The position numbers were made by a program, and so were the translations under genes. Below, piece after piece: positions 1-7,891 of a stretch of DNA of 64,000 nt (the stretch's first letter is position 1; each line of letters begins with the position of its first letter). The stretch is from Phycisphaerae bacterium (GTDB taxonomy: Bacteria; Planctomycetota; Phycisphaerae; Phycisphaerales; UBA1924), in the NCBI GenBank assembly GCA_016873295.1, contig VGXM01000014.1:1-64000 (forward strand). The letters are read 5' to 3'. The notes under the pieces are model-generated. The model did no database searches and had not been told where the DNA came from. It saw only the letters and a list, made by a program, of their open reading frames with translations.

Positions 1-56
1 TCCGCCTCACGGAGCTTCCGAACCACCTCGTCCGTCCTGTGACGCTTCCGCTTCAT
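1..56 (-). mobile_element. IS3-family transposase OrfA, 5' fragment cut by window edge
   Basis: Reading the minus strand from an ATG at 56 gives MKRKRHRTDEVVRKLREA, then the window ends. This is the typical start of IS3-family OrfA proteins (the HTH_Tnp_1 helix-turn-helix subunit), in which a basic KRKRH stretch leads into an EE/DEVVRKLREA helix. An AGGAGG lies six bases upstream of the ATG, a strong ribosome binding site. The rest of orfA and the catalytic orfB (DDE integrase) must lie to the left, outside the window, so it cannot be seen whether the element is intact. Family assignment rests on only 18 residues. Confidence 0.6.
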
Positions 57-99
57 CGAGAACCTCCTGGGTACCTTGTACCCGAAAGCTCTCACTCAA

Positions 100-127
100 C
101 CCGGATCAGATTCCCCAAGGCAGGTCA
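100..127 (-). repeat. Candidate outer terminal inverted repeat of the IS3-like element
   Basis: On the minus strand the sequence from 127 inward begins TGACCTGCCTTGGGGAATC. IS3-family ends usually start with TG and lie some 40-80 bases before orfA, which fits. The partner repeat and the target-site duplication are outside the window, so the boundary is only a proposal. Confidence 0.3.
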
Positions 128-228
128 ATCCGTCTCCGTTTCATCATGTACCGCCCGTCCAGGGTCCCGCCGTTGTTCTCGACCGCGCGGGGCCCGCCCT
201 TCGGCCCCATCGGGGCCGCGGGGTGTAG

Positions 229-288
229 CCACGGGTGGAGCGCAGCGCAACCCGTGGAAGGCTCGCACGCCCCGCCCCGGAGGGGCGG
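229..288. repeat. Two palindromes downstream of the methyltransferase gene
   Basis: Positions 229-236 (CCACGGGT) pair with 250-257 (ACCCGTGG), and 272-278 (CCGCCCC) pair with 282-288 (GGGGCGG). They lie 24-83 bases past the stop of the minus-strand methyltransferase gene and could end its transcript, but no T-run follows. The loop strand AGCGCAGCGCAACCC (239-253) recurs inverted at 1969-1983 on the other side of the gene. Between this unit and the IS end (128-228) nothing else is recognisable. Confidence 0.55.
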
Positions 289-311
289 AGGAGGTGCCGC
301 CAAGGCAAACG

Positions 312-1850
312 TCACATCTTCTGCACGTGCTGCTCGTCCAGGATCTCGCGCACCGTGATCGTCTTGATCACGCGTCCCGTCCGCTTGTGGAACGCCGCGC
401 ACTCCTGCTCCGCGTCGTGCGTATACGAGAACGCCACGAAGAAGCCGCGCTGGCGGTCCTCGCGCACCATCACCGCCTCGAAGGCGTCGATGTCCGGCCT
501 CCCCACCCTCTCCGACTGCTTGACCTGGATGGGGAACCAGTCACCCGCGAACATGCTGGCGGTCTGGCCCGCCTTGGCATCGGCGTCCGACGGGCGCGCG
601 CCGACGGGGAAGATGCGGCCGTCGATCCCCATGTCGCCCACCTGCACCTTGTTGGGGATGCCGCCCAGGCCGATGACGGCCCAGTTCTCGAACTCGAAGT
701 GCGGGATGGCCTTGAGCTTCTCGATCGTCCACGGCAGGTCGCGGACGATGAAGCTGCGCAGATCCTTGGCGCGGTGCCCCGGCTCGCTCTCGCGCATCCC
801 GCACACGTCCTTGAGCCGCTTGGCCATCACGCGGCAGGCGGTCGGGCTGATGTCGATCCCGACCCACTGGCGTCCGAGGTTCTGCGCGGCGACGAGCGCC
901 GTCCCGCAGCCGCAGAAGGCGTCGAGGACGATGTCGTTGGGGTTGCTGCTGCCCTTGATGATCCGCTCCAGAAGCGCGAGGGGCTTCTGAGTGGGATACC
1001 CGAGTCGTTCCTTCGCCGTCTGATTCAGGCGGTCGATGTCTGTCCAGACGCTTCCGATCTGCACGGCTCGCGTCTTCGGCTCGAATGGCACGTCATCGAG
1101 CAGCCGCGGAAAACCGCCAGCGGCACCCTTTTTCTTGGGCCAGTGAATACGACGCGCGCGATCCCATTCATCCATCTGACCATGTGAATAACCCCAATGC
1201 CGTCCGAACGAGGTCGGATTGAAGCCCCGCCACGGTTTTCCGCTCTCGCCTGCCTTTGTGATGCCAGGGCCGGTCAGGTCTTTCGTGTTGTACTTGTCGC
1301 CATCCGGGCCGATAACCAGCGTGTGCGGCACCTTGGTGATGTCGCCCTCCACCATGGTCGGGTGGAAGGTCCAGTCGCCGCCGCCGGTGTAGACGAGAAT
1401 CGTGTCGTGAAGTCGGGGCCACTGGTCGGTTTCGGTGCGCGAGTTGGTGCGACGCCAGATGATCTCGTTGAGGTGGCAGTTCTCGCCGAAGATCTGGTCG
1501 AGCATCACTCTCACGTAGTGGCTCGCGTGCCAGTCGCAGTGGTAGTAGAAGCTCCCCGTCTTCTTGAGCACGCGGGCCAGCTCAACGCACCGCGGTCGCA
1601 TGTAGTCGATGTACGCCTGCGTGCTGGCGTGCCTGTCCTCGAAGGCCCGCTTCTCCTTGGTCTCGCCCCAGAAGACCTCGTAGTTCCGGTTGGAGTTGAA
1701 GGGCGGGTCGATGTAGACCAGGTCCACGCACCCGTCGGGCAGAGTCTTGAGCTGCTCCAGGCAGTCGCCGCAGTAGACGACGCGGGTGTCGACCAGGGCC
1801 GAGGGGCGGGCCTTGGGCGCGGGCGTGGCGGGCTGGCGCTTGCGTGGCAC
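312..1850 (-). CDS. DNA methyltransferase (beta-type order) fused to Mrr-like nuclease domain
   Basis: A 512-residue protein. Residues about 20-330 form an N6-adenine/N4-cytosine DNA methyltransferase: motif IV DPPF at 48-51 comes before the SAM-binding motif I DAFCGCGTAL near 308-317, the beta-class order. Residues about 370-512 look like a PD-(D/E)xK nuclease of the Mrr type: GDMGIDG near 404-410, then IQVKQS near 440, with an FVAFSYT strand after it. Methylation and cleavage in one chain suggests a self-contained restriction-modification enzyme, or a modification enzyme with a type IV-like partner domain; this is inferred. The GTG at 1850 (VPRKRQ) is chosen because the reading frame upstream is low-complexity repeat sequence; it lacks a clear Shine-Dalgarno, so the start is uncertain. 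The nearby IS element and flanking repeats fit acquisition by transfer. Confidence 0.8.
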   Translation of the reverse strand: MPRKRQPATPAPKARPSALVDTRVVYCGDCLEQLKTLPDGCVDLVYIDPPFNSNRNYEVFWGETKEKRAFEDRHASTQAYIDYMRPRCVELARVLKKTGSFYYHCDWHASHYVRVMLDQIFGENCHLNEIIWRRTNSRTETDQWPRLHDTILVYTGGGDWTFHPTMVEGDITKVPHTLVIGPDGDKYNTKDLTGPGITKAGESGKPWRGFNPTSFGRHWGYSHGQMDEWDRARRIHWPKKKGAAGGFPRLLDDVPFEPKTRAVQIGSVWTDIDRLNQTAKERLGYPTQKPLALLERIIKGSSNPNDIVLDAFCGCGTALVAAQNLGRQWVGIDISPTACRVMAKRLKDVCGMRESEPGHRAKDLRSFIVRDLPWTIEKLKAIPHFEFENWAVIGLGGIPNKVQVGDMGIDGRIFPVGARPSDADAKAGQTASMFAGDWFPIQVKQSERVGRPDIDAFEAVMVREDRQRGFFVAFSYTHDAEQECAAFHKRTGRVIKTITVREILDEQHVQKM

Positions 1851-1894
1851 GCGGGGAGGATACCACGGCGGGCCGGGCGGACGCCGAGCGGACA

Positions 1895-1947
1895 GGCGGG
1901 ACGCCTGTCCCACCCAACTTGAGCTCGGGCGGGACGCCTGTCCCACC
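1895..1947. repeat. Two direct copies of a 20-nt palindromic interspersed repeat
   Basis: GGCGGGACGCCTGTCCCACC occurs at 1895-1914 and again, identical, at 1928-1947, a 33-bp period. Each copy contains a near-palindrome (GGCGGGACGCCTGTCCC; GGGAC pairs with GTCCC). It lies in the 197-bp gap between the methyltransferase start and the aldose epimerase stop. Such repeats between genes are common in Planctomycetota genomes; their role is unknown to me. Confidence 0.75.
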
Positions 1948-1968
1948 GAGATCGGACACGGGCTCGGC

Positions 1969-1983
1969 GGGTTGCGCTGCGCT
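1969..1983 (+). repeat. 15-nt repeat, inverted copy of 239-253
   Basis: GGGTTGCGCTGCGCT reads on the plus strand here and on the minus strand at 239-253. The two copies bracket the methyltransferase-nuclease gene in opposite orientation. Confidence 0.6.
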
Positions 1984-2047
1984 TCAGCCGCCGCTCCAGG
2001 CCTACGGCTCTCCGGGCCTGAGCATGGGCGATGCGATGGCCCCGGGG

Positions 2048-3025
2048 TCAGGGCGCCTGGAGGCGGAGGAGCCAGCGGGCGGTGAGGGACTGGTCGGGGG
2101 CGAGCGTGGCCATTCCCGTCCCCGGGGCGCCCCGGGCCGCGAGGTTGAACGCGTCGGTGGCGGCCGTGTACGGCTCCACGCAGAACCAGGTGGCCGGGCC
2201 GCCCGGGTCGGCGGCGACGCCCGGACGCCGGACCCGAGGCGCGTAGACCTGGGCGTGGGTGATCTCGCGGGAGCACCAGAGCGAGGCCCGCACGCCGCTC
2301 GCGGGCCACTCGATGAACGAGGCGTCGCCCTCGGTGTCGAGGCCGGCGAAGAGGTCGTCGAGTTCGAGGTCGGCGAGGGGCGTGCCGGCGCGGAGCCGGC
2401 GGGAGAGGTCCTCGTCGCGGGCGGGGCCGGTGGGGAGGGCGCGGTGGAGGGGGTAGCGCCCGGTGACGCCAAGCTTGACCAACACCTGGTCGCGGTCGTC
2501 CCAGAGGCGTCGCATGAAGTGGGGGTGCCAGCCGCAGGCGGCGGGCATGGGCTCCTTGCCGACGTTGGTGAGGGTGAGGGACATCTCCACGCGGAGGGCG
2601 TCGAGCTCGTACCGGGCCTCGCAGGCGAACGGGAAGGGGAAGTTGGCGCCCTGGAGGCCCGGGTAGTCGCGGCTGTCGTAGGCGAGGCGCGCGGAGACGG
2701 GGGAGCGGTCGAGGAGGCGCCACGGGCGGTCCTTCACCTCGCCGTGGATCGCGGTGCCGTCGGGCCAGTTGGTGCGGAGGCGGTGCTCCTTGGCGCGGAA
2801 CGAGAATCGCCCCGCGGTCACCCGGTTGGTCCACGGCGCCAGGAGGAAACACGCGGTTTGGGTGAAGGCCTCTGGGGCCGAGGCGTCAAGGCCCGGGGGT
2901 GTGCGACGCCACACGGGGTAGCGCACGCCATCGGGGCCGCGGAGCGACAGGTCGGTCGCGGCGGCGCCGAGCCCAGGATCGATCTCCAGCGACAGCCGAT
3001 CGTGCTCGATGTGGACTGGTGCCAT
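2048..3025 (-). CDS. Aldose 1-epimerase family protein
   Basis: A 325-residue galactose-mutarotase-fold enzyme predicted to interconvert alpha and beta anomers of a hexose in the cytoplasm; no signal peptide is seen. Recognisable family elements, in order, are the sugar-binding NRVTAGRFSF segment, an IHGEVKDRPW histidine motif, the catalytic His in CGWHPHF, and the C-terminal general base Glu in FCVEPYTAATDAFN. The ATG at 3025 gives MAPVHIEHDRLSLEIDPG, a normal family N-terminus. No sugar catabolic genes are adjacent, so the natural substrate cannot be told. It lies directly after a terminator that separates it from the Cys-rich gene. Confidence 0.85.
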   Translation of the reverse strand: MAPVHIEHDRLSLEIDPGLGAAATDLSLRGPDGVRYPVWRRTPPGLDASAPEAFTQTACFLLAPWTNRVTAGRFSFRAKEHRLRTNWPDGTAIHGEVKDRPWRLLDRSPVSARLAYDSRDYPGLQGANFPFPFACEARYELDALRVEMSLTLTNVGKEPMPAACGWHPHFMRRLWDDRDQVLVKLGVTGRYPLHRALPTGPARDEDLSRRLRAGTPLADLELDDLFAGLDTEGDASFIEWPASGVRASLWCSREITHAQVYAPRVRRPGVAADPGGPATWFCVEPYTAATDAFNLAARGAPGTGMATLAPDQSLTARWLLRLQAP

Positions 3026-3057
3026 GCGGGGCCCGGGACAGCATAGCCGACCCCGCG

Positions 3058-3087
3058 AAAAGAAAACCGCCCGCGACTGGCGGGCGG
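3058..3087 (-). terminator. Intrinsic terminator after the Cys-rich protein gene
   Basis: On the minus strand CCGCCCGC-loop-GCGGGCGG (3087-3067) is followed by TTTTCTTTT (3066-3058). The eight-pair GC stem, five-base loop and T-rich tail are a textbook factor-independent terminator, 26 bases past the stop codon at 3114. Confidence 0.85.
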
Positions 3088-3113
3088 CGGAGGTGCATCG
3101 AACGGAATGGCGA

Positions 3114-3542
3114 TCAGCCGGGGTTGGCGGGGGACGCGGGCTTGCCCGCCTCGGTGCACTCGGACTTGCCGTGGCACTCGCCCTTGCCCTCGGGGCACTC
3201 GGGCTTCGCGTCGCCGGGGCACTCGCCGGTCTTCTCGCCACAGCCCTCGGCCTTGTCGCCGCAGTTGGCCGGCGTGCAGGCCTCGCCGGCGGCCTTGCAG
3301 CACTCCTCGGCGGACTTGCCCTTGCAGCACTCGGTGTTGGCGACGGGCGTGACGGCGCCCGCCGCGGTGAGCGGGCAGCACGCGTCGCCCTTCGTCTCGG
3401 ACGCGGCGGCGGCGGAGTCGCCGCACCCCGTCCCGAGCGGACACCCCGTCCTCAGGACGTTGTACCCGCCGATGCCCACGGCCGCGAGTGCCGCGACCGC
3501 GACGACCGTTCCAACCCACGAAGCGCCAGACGCCTTCTTCAT
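3114..3542 (-). CDS. Cysteine-rich exported or membrane-anchored protein
   Basis: 142 residues. An N-terminal hydrophobic segment (about residues 9-27) could be a signal anchor or signal peptide. The rest holds about 17 cysteines in spaced groups: CPLGTGC, two CC pairs near residues 72 and 81, and a run ECPGDAKPECPEGKGECHG. Such a pattern suggests metal binding or multiple disulfides outside the cytoplasm, but I recognise no family. The ATG at 3542 is preceded by GGGAGG seven bases upstream; a TTG further out would put that site inside the gene. It is a single gene with its own terminator. Confidence 0.75.
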   Translation of the reverse strand: MKKASGASWVGTVVAVAALAAVGIGGYNVLRTGCPLGTGCGDSAAAASETKGDACCPLTAAGAVTPVANTECCKGKSAEECCKAAGEACTPANCGDKAEGCGEKTGECPGDAKPECPEGKGECHGKSECTEAGKPASPANPG

Positions 3543-3795
3543 CGCACGACCTCCCAAGTGGTGACCTCGAGCCCTACCCGCCGGGGGACGCCCGTGGACG
3601 GCCTATCGACCACCGCGGGGGCAGGCCATGATACGCCCCAGTCGCACCCGGGGTTCTGGCGGGCTGGAGCGGCGGCGAGGTCCGGGAACTCGCCGACGCG
3701 GCCCGATTGGGCGTGGGGGGTTCAGCGGCGAGGACGGATAACCGATCGGTCGGCGGTGGCGGGCGCGCCGAGGGCAGCGCAACCAGAGGGGTGGC

Positions 3796-5958
3796 ATGGG
3801 GAGCGAGCACGATCAGGTCAACGAGCGCACGCCCGGCGAGCAGGCCGCCCGGGGCGACGCTCCGGCCGCGGACGACGTGTTCCAGGTGCTGGCCGAGTTC
3901 GAGCGCGGGCTGTCGGGCCTCACCAGGCTCTTCGAGCAGCGGCAGCAGCTTCAGGCGGCGCTGCAGGAACGCCTGGGGGCGGTCGAGCGGCGTGAATCGC
4001 GGAGCCGCGAGCGAGCCGAGGCCGTCGAGCGCGCCGAGAAGGAATGGTCCGCCAAGGCGGAGGAGGCGGAGCGGGCGCGTCAGTCGCTCGATGCCGAGCG
4101 CCAGCGACTGGCGGAGATCGCCCGCGAGGTCGAGACGGAGGCGCAGGCGCTCGCCGAGCGGCGGGTCGAACTCGATCGGCTCAGCACCCAGGCCGACGAG
4201 CAGCGGCAGCTGGCCGAGCGTGACGCCGAGCAGCAGCGGGCCCAGGTCGCGGTCCTCCGTGCCGAGGCCGCCAGGCTCCAGGCCGAGCTCGGCAAGCGGG
4301 AGGCGTCGCTCGACGCGCGTCGGACCGAGTGGGAGCGCCGGTCCGCCGAGCACGCCGCGTCGCTCGAATCCAGGCAAGCGGAGGTCACCGAGGCCTCGCG
4401 CCGAGTCGCCGAGCGGGACGCGGCGCTCGCCGCCGCGGCCTCGGGCCTGGAGCGAGACCGCGCGGACCTGGACGCCGGAAAGTCCCGGCTCGCGGAGCAG
4501 GCGGAGGAGCATCGGCGACAGTCCGCGCGGGCGTCGGAGTTGGCCGAGCGTCTCGCCGAGCGGACCGGCGCCTGCCAGGCGCACGAGCGCCGGATCGAGG
4601 ACCTGACGAACCGGCTCGATGAGGCCGAGTCGCGGCGGGGCGAAGCCCAGGGCGAAGCCGAGCGGCGCGGAGCGCTCGCGGCGTCGTTCGAGGCCCGCTG
4701 CCAGCGCGCCGAGAAGACGCTCCAGGACTTCCAGTCCCAGATGGCGGGTGACGCCGCGGCCGCCGCCGAGCCCCTCGCCAGGCTCAGCCGAGAGCTCGAA
4801 GAGGCCTCGGCCGAGCGCGACGAACTGCGCCGGCGCGTGGTCGATGCCATGGGGCGGCTCAAGTCGTTCGAAGCCCAGCGCCAGGGCGACCAGGAGGCGC
4901 TGAGGGTCGCGATGGAGGCCAAGGAGCGGGAACTGGGCGACGCGCGGGCCCGCATGGGATCGCTCGCGGACCAGCTCGCCGAGGCGCAGCGGGCGCTGCG
5001 CGAGCAGCCGCGGAGCGCCGGCGAGGTCGGGCAGCCTCCGCCCGCGGGCGACGGGCCCGGTTCGCTCTCACCCGACGCCGCGCGGCGCCTGGAGTCCAGG
5101 CGCCGCCGACTGCATCAGTACCGGCGCATCGCCGAGGCGCACGCCCAGAAGGTGCGCAAGGCGGGCGAGGCGCTCCAGAGGCGCTACGAGTTGTGCGAGC
5201 AGGTGCTGGGCCAGCGCGCGGACCTGGCCGCGGCCAAGCAGGCCCTCGGGGCCGCCCACGCGGTCATCGAGCGCCGGCGGGCGGGCAGCAGGGCCGTGGG
5301 GCTCGTGTGCTTCCTCGTACTGACGCTGGCGACGCTGGGCGCTCTCTCATGGGCCCTGGCCTGGTCGTTCTTCCCCGGGACCTACATCGCCAGCGTGACG
5401 CTCCGGGCCGAGAACCCCTCGCGCGAGCTCAACGCCGCGGAGCTGGACGACTGGTCCAAGTACCACGCGGCTCAGCTCAGCGACCCCCAGTTCATCGCGG
5501 TGGCGGCGGAGCGCATGCAGGCCCGGGGGCTGGCCGCCCTCGCCTCGCCCGGGGCCCTCACCGAGCGGCTGAACACCGACCTCCGACAGGGATCGGTCGA
5601 GCCCGGCACCATCAGCCTCGAGCTGACGGGCCAAGGCTCGGCGGCCACCGCCCGCGAACTGTCCCAGGTCGCGTCGGCCCTCGCGTCCTTCGCCAACGAC
5701 CGCCGCTTCACCCGCGCCGACGGCGCCGCCACGCTCATCGAAGGCGACGTGGGCATCGTCGGGCCTTTCGACAAGTCCCGGGTCGTCGGGGCCGGCGCCA
5801 TCTTCGGCGTCCTCAGCGTGCTCGTGCTCGGGCTGACCGGCCTGGTCTGGCACCGGCTCGCGTCGGCCAAGACCAGGTTCGAGGGCGAGGCCGCCCTGAA
5901 CGAGATCCTCGACGAGACACGGTGGCCCGACGTCAGGCCCGGGTCATCGCCGGGCTAG
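3796..5958 (+). CDS. Coiled-coil protein with Wzz-like two-TM C-terminal module
   Basis: 720 residues. Residues about 20-480 are an almost unbroken Glu/Arg/Ala/Gln-rich coiled coil. Two membrane spans follow, at about 500-523 (GLVCFLVLTLATLGALSWAL) and 663-687, enclosing a loop of about 140 residues that begins FPGTYIASVTLRAENPS. A membrane-loop-membrane unit with a SVTLRA-type opening resembles chain-length determinant (Wzz/GumC-type) proteins, so a scaffold for envelope polysaccharide or cell architecture is possible; this is inference. No polysaccharide genes are adjacent. The ATG follows GAGGGG. Its stop shares CTAG with that of the convergent cyclophilin gene. Confidence 0.75.
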   Translation: MGSEHDQVNERTPGEQAARGDAPAADDVFQVLAEFERGLSGLTRLFEQRQQLQAALQERLGAVERRESRSRERAEAVERAEKEWSAKAEEAERARQSLDAERQRLAEIAREVETEAQALAERRVELDRLSTQADEQRQLAERDAEQQRAQVAVLRAEAARLQAELGKREASLDARRTEWERRSAEHAASLESRQAEVTEASRRVAERDAALAAAASGLERDRADLDAGKSRLAEQAEEHRRQSARASELAERLAERTGACQAHERRIEDLTNRLDEAESRRGEAQGEAERRGALAASFEARCQRAEKTLQDFQSQMAGDAAAAAEPLARLSRELEEASAERDELRRRVVDAMGRLKSFEAQRQGDQEALRVAMEAKERELGDARARMGSLADQLAEAQRALREQPRSAGEVGQPPPAGDGPGSLSPDAARRLESRRRRLHQYRRIAEAHAQKVRKAGEALQRRYELCEQVLGQRADLAAAKQALGAAHAVIERRRAGSRAVGLVCFLVLTLATLGALSWALAWSFFPGTYIASVTLRAENPSRELNAAELDDWSKYHAAQLSDPQFIAVAAERMQARGLAALASPGALTERLNTDLRQGSVEPGTISLELTGQGSAATARELSQVASALASFANDRRFTRADGAATLIEGDVGIVGPFDKSRVVGAGAIFGVLSVLVLGLTGLVWHRLASAKTRFEGEAALNEILDETRWPDVRPGSSPG

Positions 5959-7016
5959 CGCGGCGCGGCCTCGGGCGAGGGTCGCTGGACCGGGTCGCGG
6001 CTCGTCCCGTACGGCGGGGCATCGACGAGCCGCGCCGACCGGATCGTGGGCGGGTCGATCGGGCGCTCGCCCTGCAGCTCGACCTGCGAGATCTTGATGA
6101 TCGCATCCGCCCCGGTGACCGCCTGTCCGAACGCGCAGTAGTCGCGGTCGAGGAAGCTGGTCCCGTCGCGGCTGAGGCAGAGGAAGAACTGGGCCCCGCC
6201 GGAGTTGGGGTCGCCGGTGCGAGCCATCGAGATCACGCCGAAGTCGTGCGGGAGCGCCGACAGCTCGAGGTCGATCATGTAGCCGGGGCCGCCCGAGCCG
6301 GTGCCCGTGGGATCGCCCGCCTGCACCACGAAGGGGTTGCCGTTGGGCAGCTTCGGGACGATGCGGTGGAAGATGATCCCCGTGTAGTAGCCGCCCGCGA
6401 CGAGCTGCCGGAAGTTCCACGCGGTGTTCGGCGCCACGTCGGGGCGGAGGGCGATGGCGATGTCGCCCTGCGTGGTGTCGAGAACGACCAACTGGTCGTT
6501 GTAGGCGCGGAGGCCGGAGTAGGTGCTCGAGGGGGGCGAGACAAAGTCGATCACGGCGCCGCGCGGCTGGGCCGTCGGCTGCCGCGTCGACCGGTCGACC
6601 AGGATCGCCGTCTTCGGCGTCGTCAGGGGCTGGAGCACGATCGGCGGCCCGATCCGCTCGCCGCCCACGACCAGCTGGGCGTACCGCAGCGCGGGCGCCG
6701 CGTCGGTCCAGAGCGACGGAAAGACCGCCGCCAGGTTGACGCGCCCCGCCGTGACCGGCTTGGTCTCCTTGGGCTCGGAGGCCCCGGCGGCGAACAGCGC
6801 GATCGCCACCTCCCCCTTGGTCTCCTCGGGGAGGCTCACCACGACGGGGACGTCTCGATTGAAGCCGTTGTACAGCCGCTCCGGCGTCAGCCTGGCGGCC
6901 GCGACACGGGCCTCAAGTGCGATCGGTGGGCTCGACGCGGGGCCCTGCGCCATGGCCACGCTGAGCGGCCCGGCCAGTGCGACCATGAGCAGTCCGGCGG
7001 AGTATCGGTGGAGCAT
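5955..7016 (-). CDS. Exported cyclophilin-type peptidyl-prolyl isomerase
   Basis: 353 residues with an N-terminal signal peptide ending near AMAQG (residue 24). Residues about 24-175 are an N-terminal part I do not recognise. From about 178 runs a cyclophilin domain: VVLDTTQGDIAIALRPDVAP, catalytic Arg in FHRIVP, QAGDPTGTG, FGVISMAR, SGGAQFFLCL and FGQAVTGADAI. It should speed cis-trans isomerisation at proline during folding in the periplasm. The insert PNGNPFV after FHRIVPK is often seen in bacterial cyclophilins. It ends in a 4-bp CTAG overlap with the convergent gene. Confidence 0.9.
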   Translation of the reverse strand: MLHRYSAGLLMVALAGPLSVAMAQGPASSPPIALEARVAAARLTPERLYNGFNRDVPVVVSLPEETKGEVAIALFAAGASEPKETKPVTAGRVNLAAVFPSLWTDAAPALRYAQLVVGGERIGPPIVLQPLTTPKTAILVDRSTRQPTAQPRGAVIDFVSPPSSTYSGLRAYNDQLVVLDTTQGDIAIALRPDVAPNTAWNFRQLVAGGYYTGIIFHRIVPKLPNGNPFVVQAGDPTGTGSGGPGYMIDLELSALPHDFGVISMARTGDPNSGGAQFFLCLSRDGTSFLDRDYCAFGQAVTGADAIIKISQVELQGERPIDPPTIRSARLVDAPPYGTSRDPVQRPSPEAAPR

Positions 7017-7063
7017 GCCGGAAACGTACGCCGACCACCCGCGGGTCGCCAGGGGATCTCGGC

Positions 7064-7891
7064 TCAGTCGGGGTCCTTGACCGCGTCGTCGATCCAGCGC
7101 CAGGCGAGTTGGACGGCGGCGTTGCCCTCCGAACCGGGCCCGAGCAGGGGCGCCGTGGGCAAGAGGCGCTTGAGGTCGCCGTTCCGGTCCGCGAGCCAGC
7201 GGACCGACAGGTCAACGAGCGCGACGTTGATCCCGAAGTTGTGGTTGAAGTCCGACTGCCGCCGCAGCCCGTCGGCGAGGATCGCGCTGGTGGACGGCTC
7301 GATCGCGGCGAGGAAGCTGGTGCCGTTGGGCCCGACACCGCGGTAGTGGAAGTTGCCGACGAGCTTGCCCTCGCCGCCCCACACCCCCGCGTACTGCGTG
7401 TACCGGTGGTCGCCGTGATGGCTGGGGCAGTAGTAGAGCTTGGGGGCCGGCAGGTACTCGCCGGAGTACAGGAACCCGAGGCCGTCCCACGCCTGCCCAT
7501 AGAGTCCGCCCAGCGGATTCTCGAGCCGAAGGGTGATCATCTCGTCGGTCTGAATCCCGCGCGACCCGAAGGTCCCCGAAGGCCTGAGGAACATGCTGGG
7601 CGGCAGCACGCCCCCCTGCTCGTCGGCGTAGATGGCGATGCCCAGGGCGATCTGGCGCAGGTTGGAGGCGCACACGACGCGCCGAGCCATGTCCTGGGCG
7701 CTGCGCAGGCTGGGCATCAGGATCGCAATCAGAACCATGACGACCGACATCGACACCAGGGTGTCGATCAGGCTGAAGCCCCCGCCTAGCGCGCTCCGCC
7801 ACCCGAGGGGTTCACGCGTCGAACGAGCCCGCGTGTGCGCAGCGCACCACCCCGCTGTCCATCCCCGGTGCTGATGCCCACTGAGTCGCAT
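7064..7891 (-). CDS. Type II pseudopilin-like protein with prepilin signal
   Basis: 275 residues. A prepilin-peptidase site GGG/FSLIDTLVSMSVVMVLI lies near residue 38, with Asp where most pilins have Glu at mature position 5. The hydrophobic helix leads into CASNLRQIALGIAIYADEQGG, the usual region of planctomycete H-X9-DG/type II secretion-like proteins. The C-terminal part is a beta-rich body of unknown role. The ATG at 7891 gives a rather long leader of about 37 residues; a later start cannot be excluded. No secretion ATPase or prepilin peptidase gene is in the window. Confidence 0.75.
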   Translation of the reverse strand: MRLSGHQHRGWTAGWCAAHTRARSTREPLGWRSALGGGFSLIDTLVSMSVVMVLIAILMPSLRSAQDMARRVVCASNLRQIALGIAIYADEQGGVLPPSMFLRPSGTFGSRGIQTDEMITLRLENPLGGLYGQAWDGLGFLYSGEYLPAPKLYYCPSHHGDHRYTQYAGVWGGEGKLVGNFHYRGVGPNGTSFLAAIEPSTSAILADGLRRQSDFNHNFGINVALVDLSVRWLADRNGDLKRLLPTAPLLGPGSEGNAAVQLAWRWIDDAVKDPD

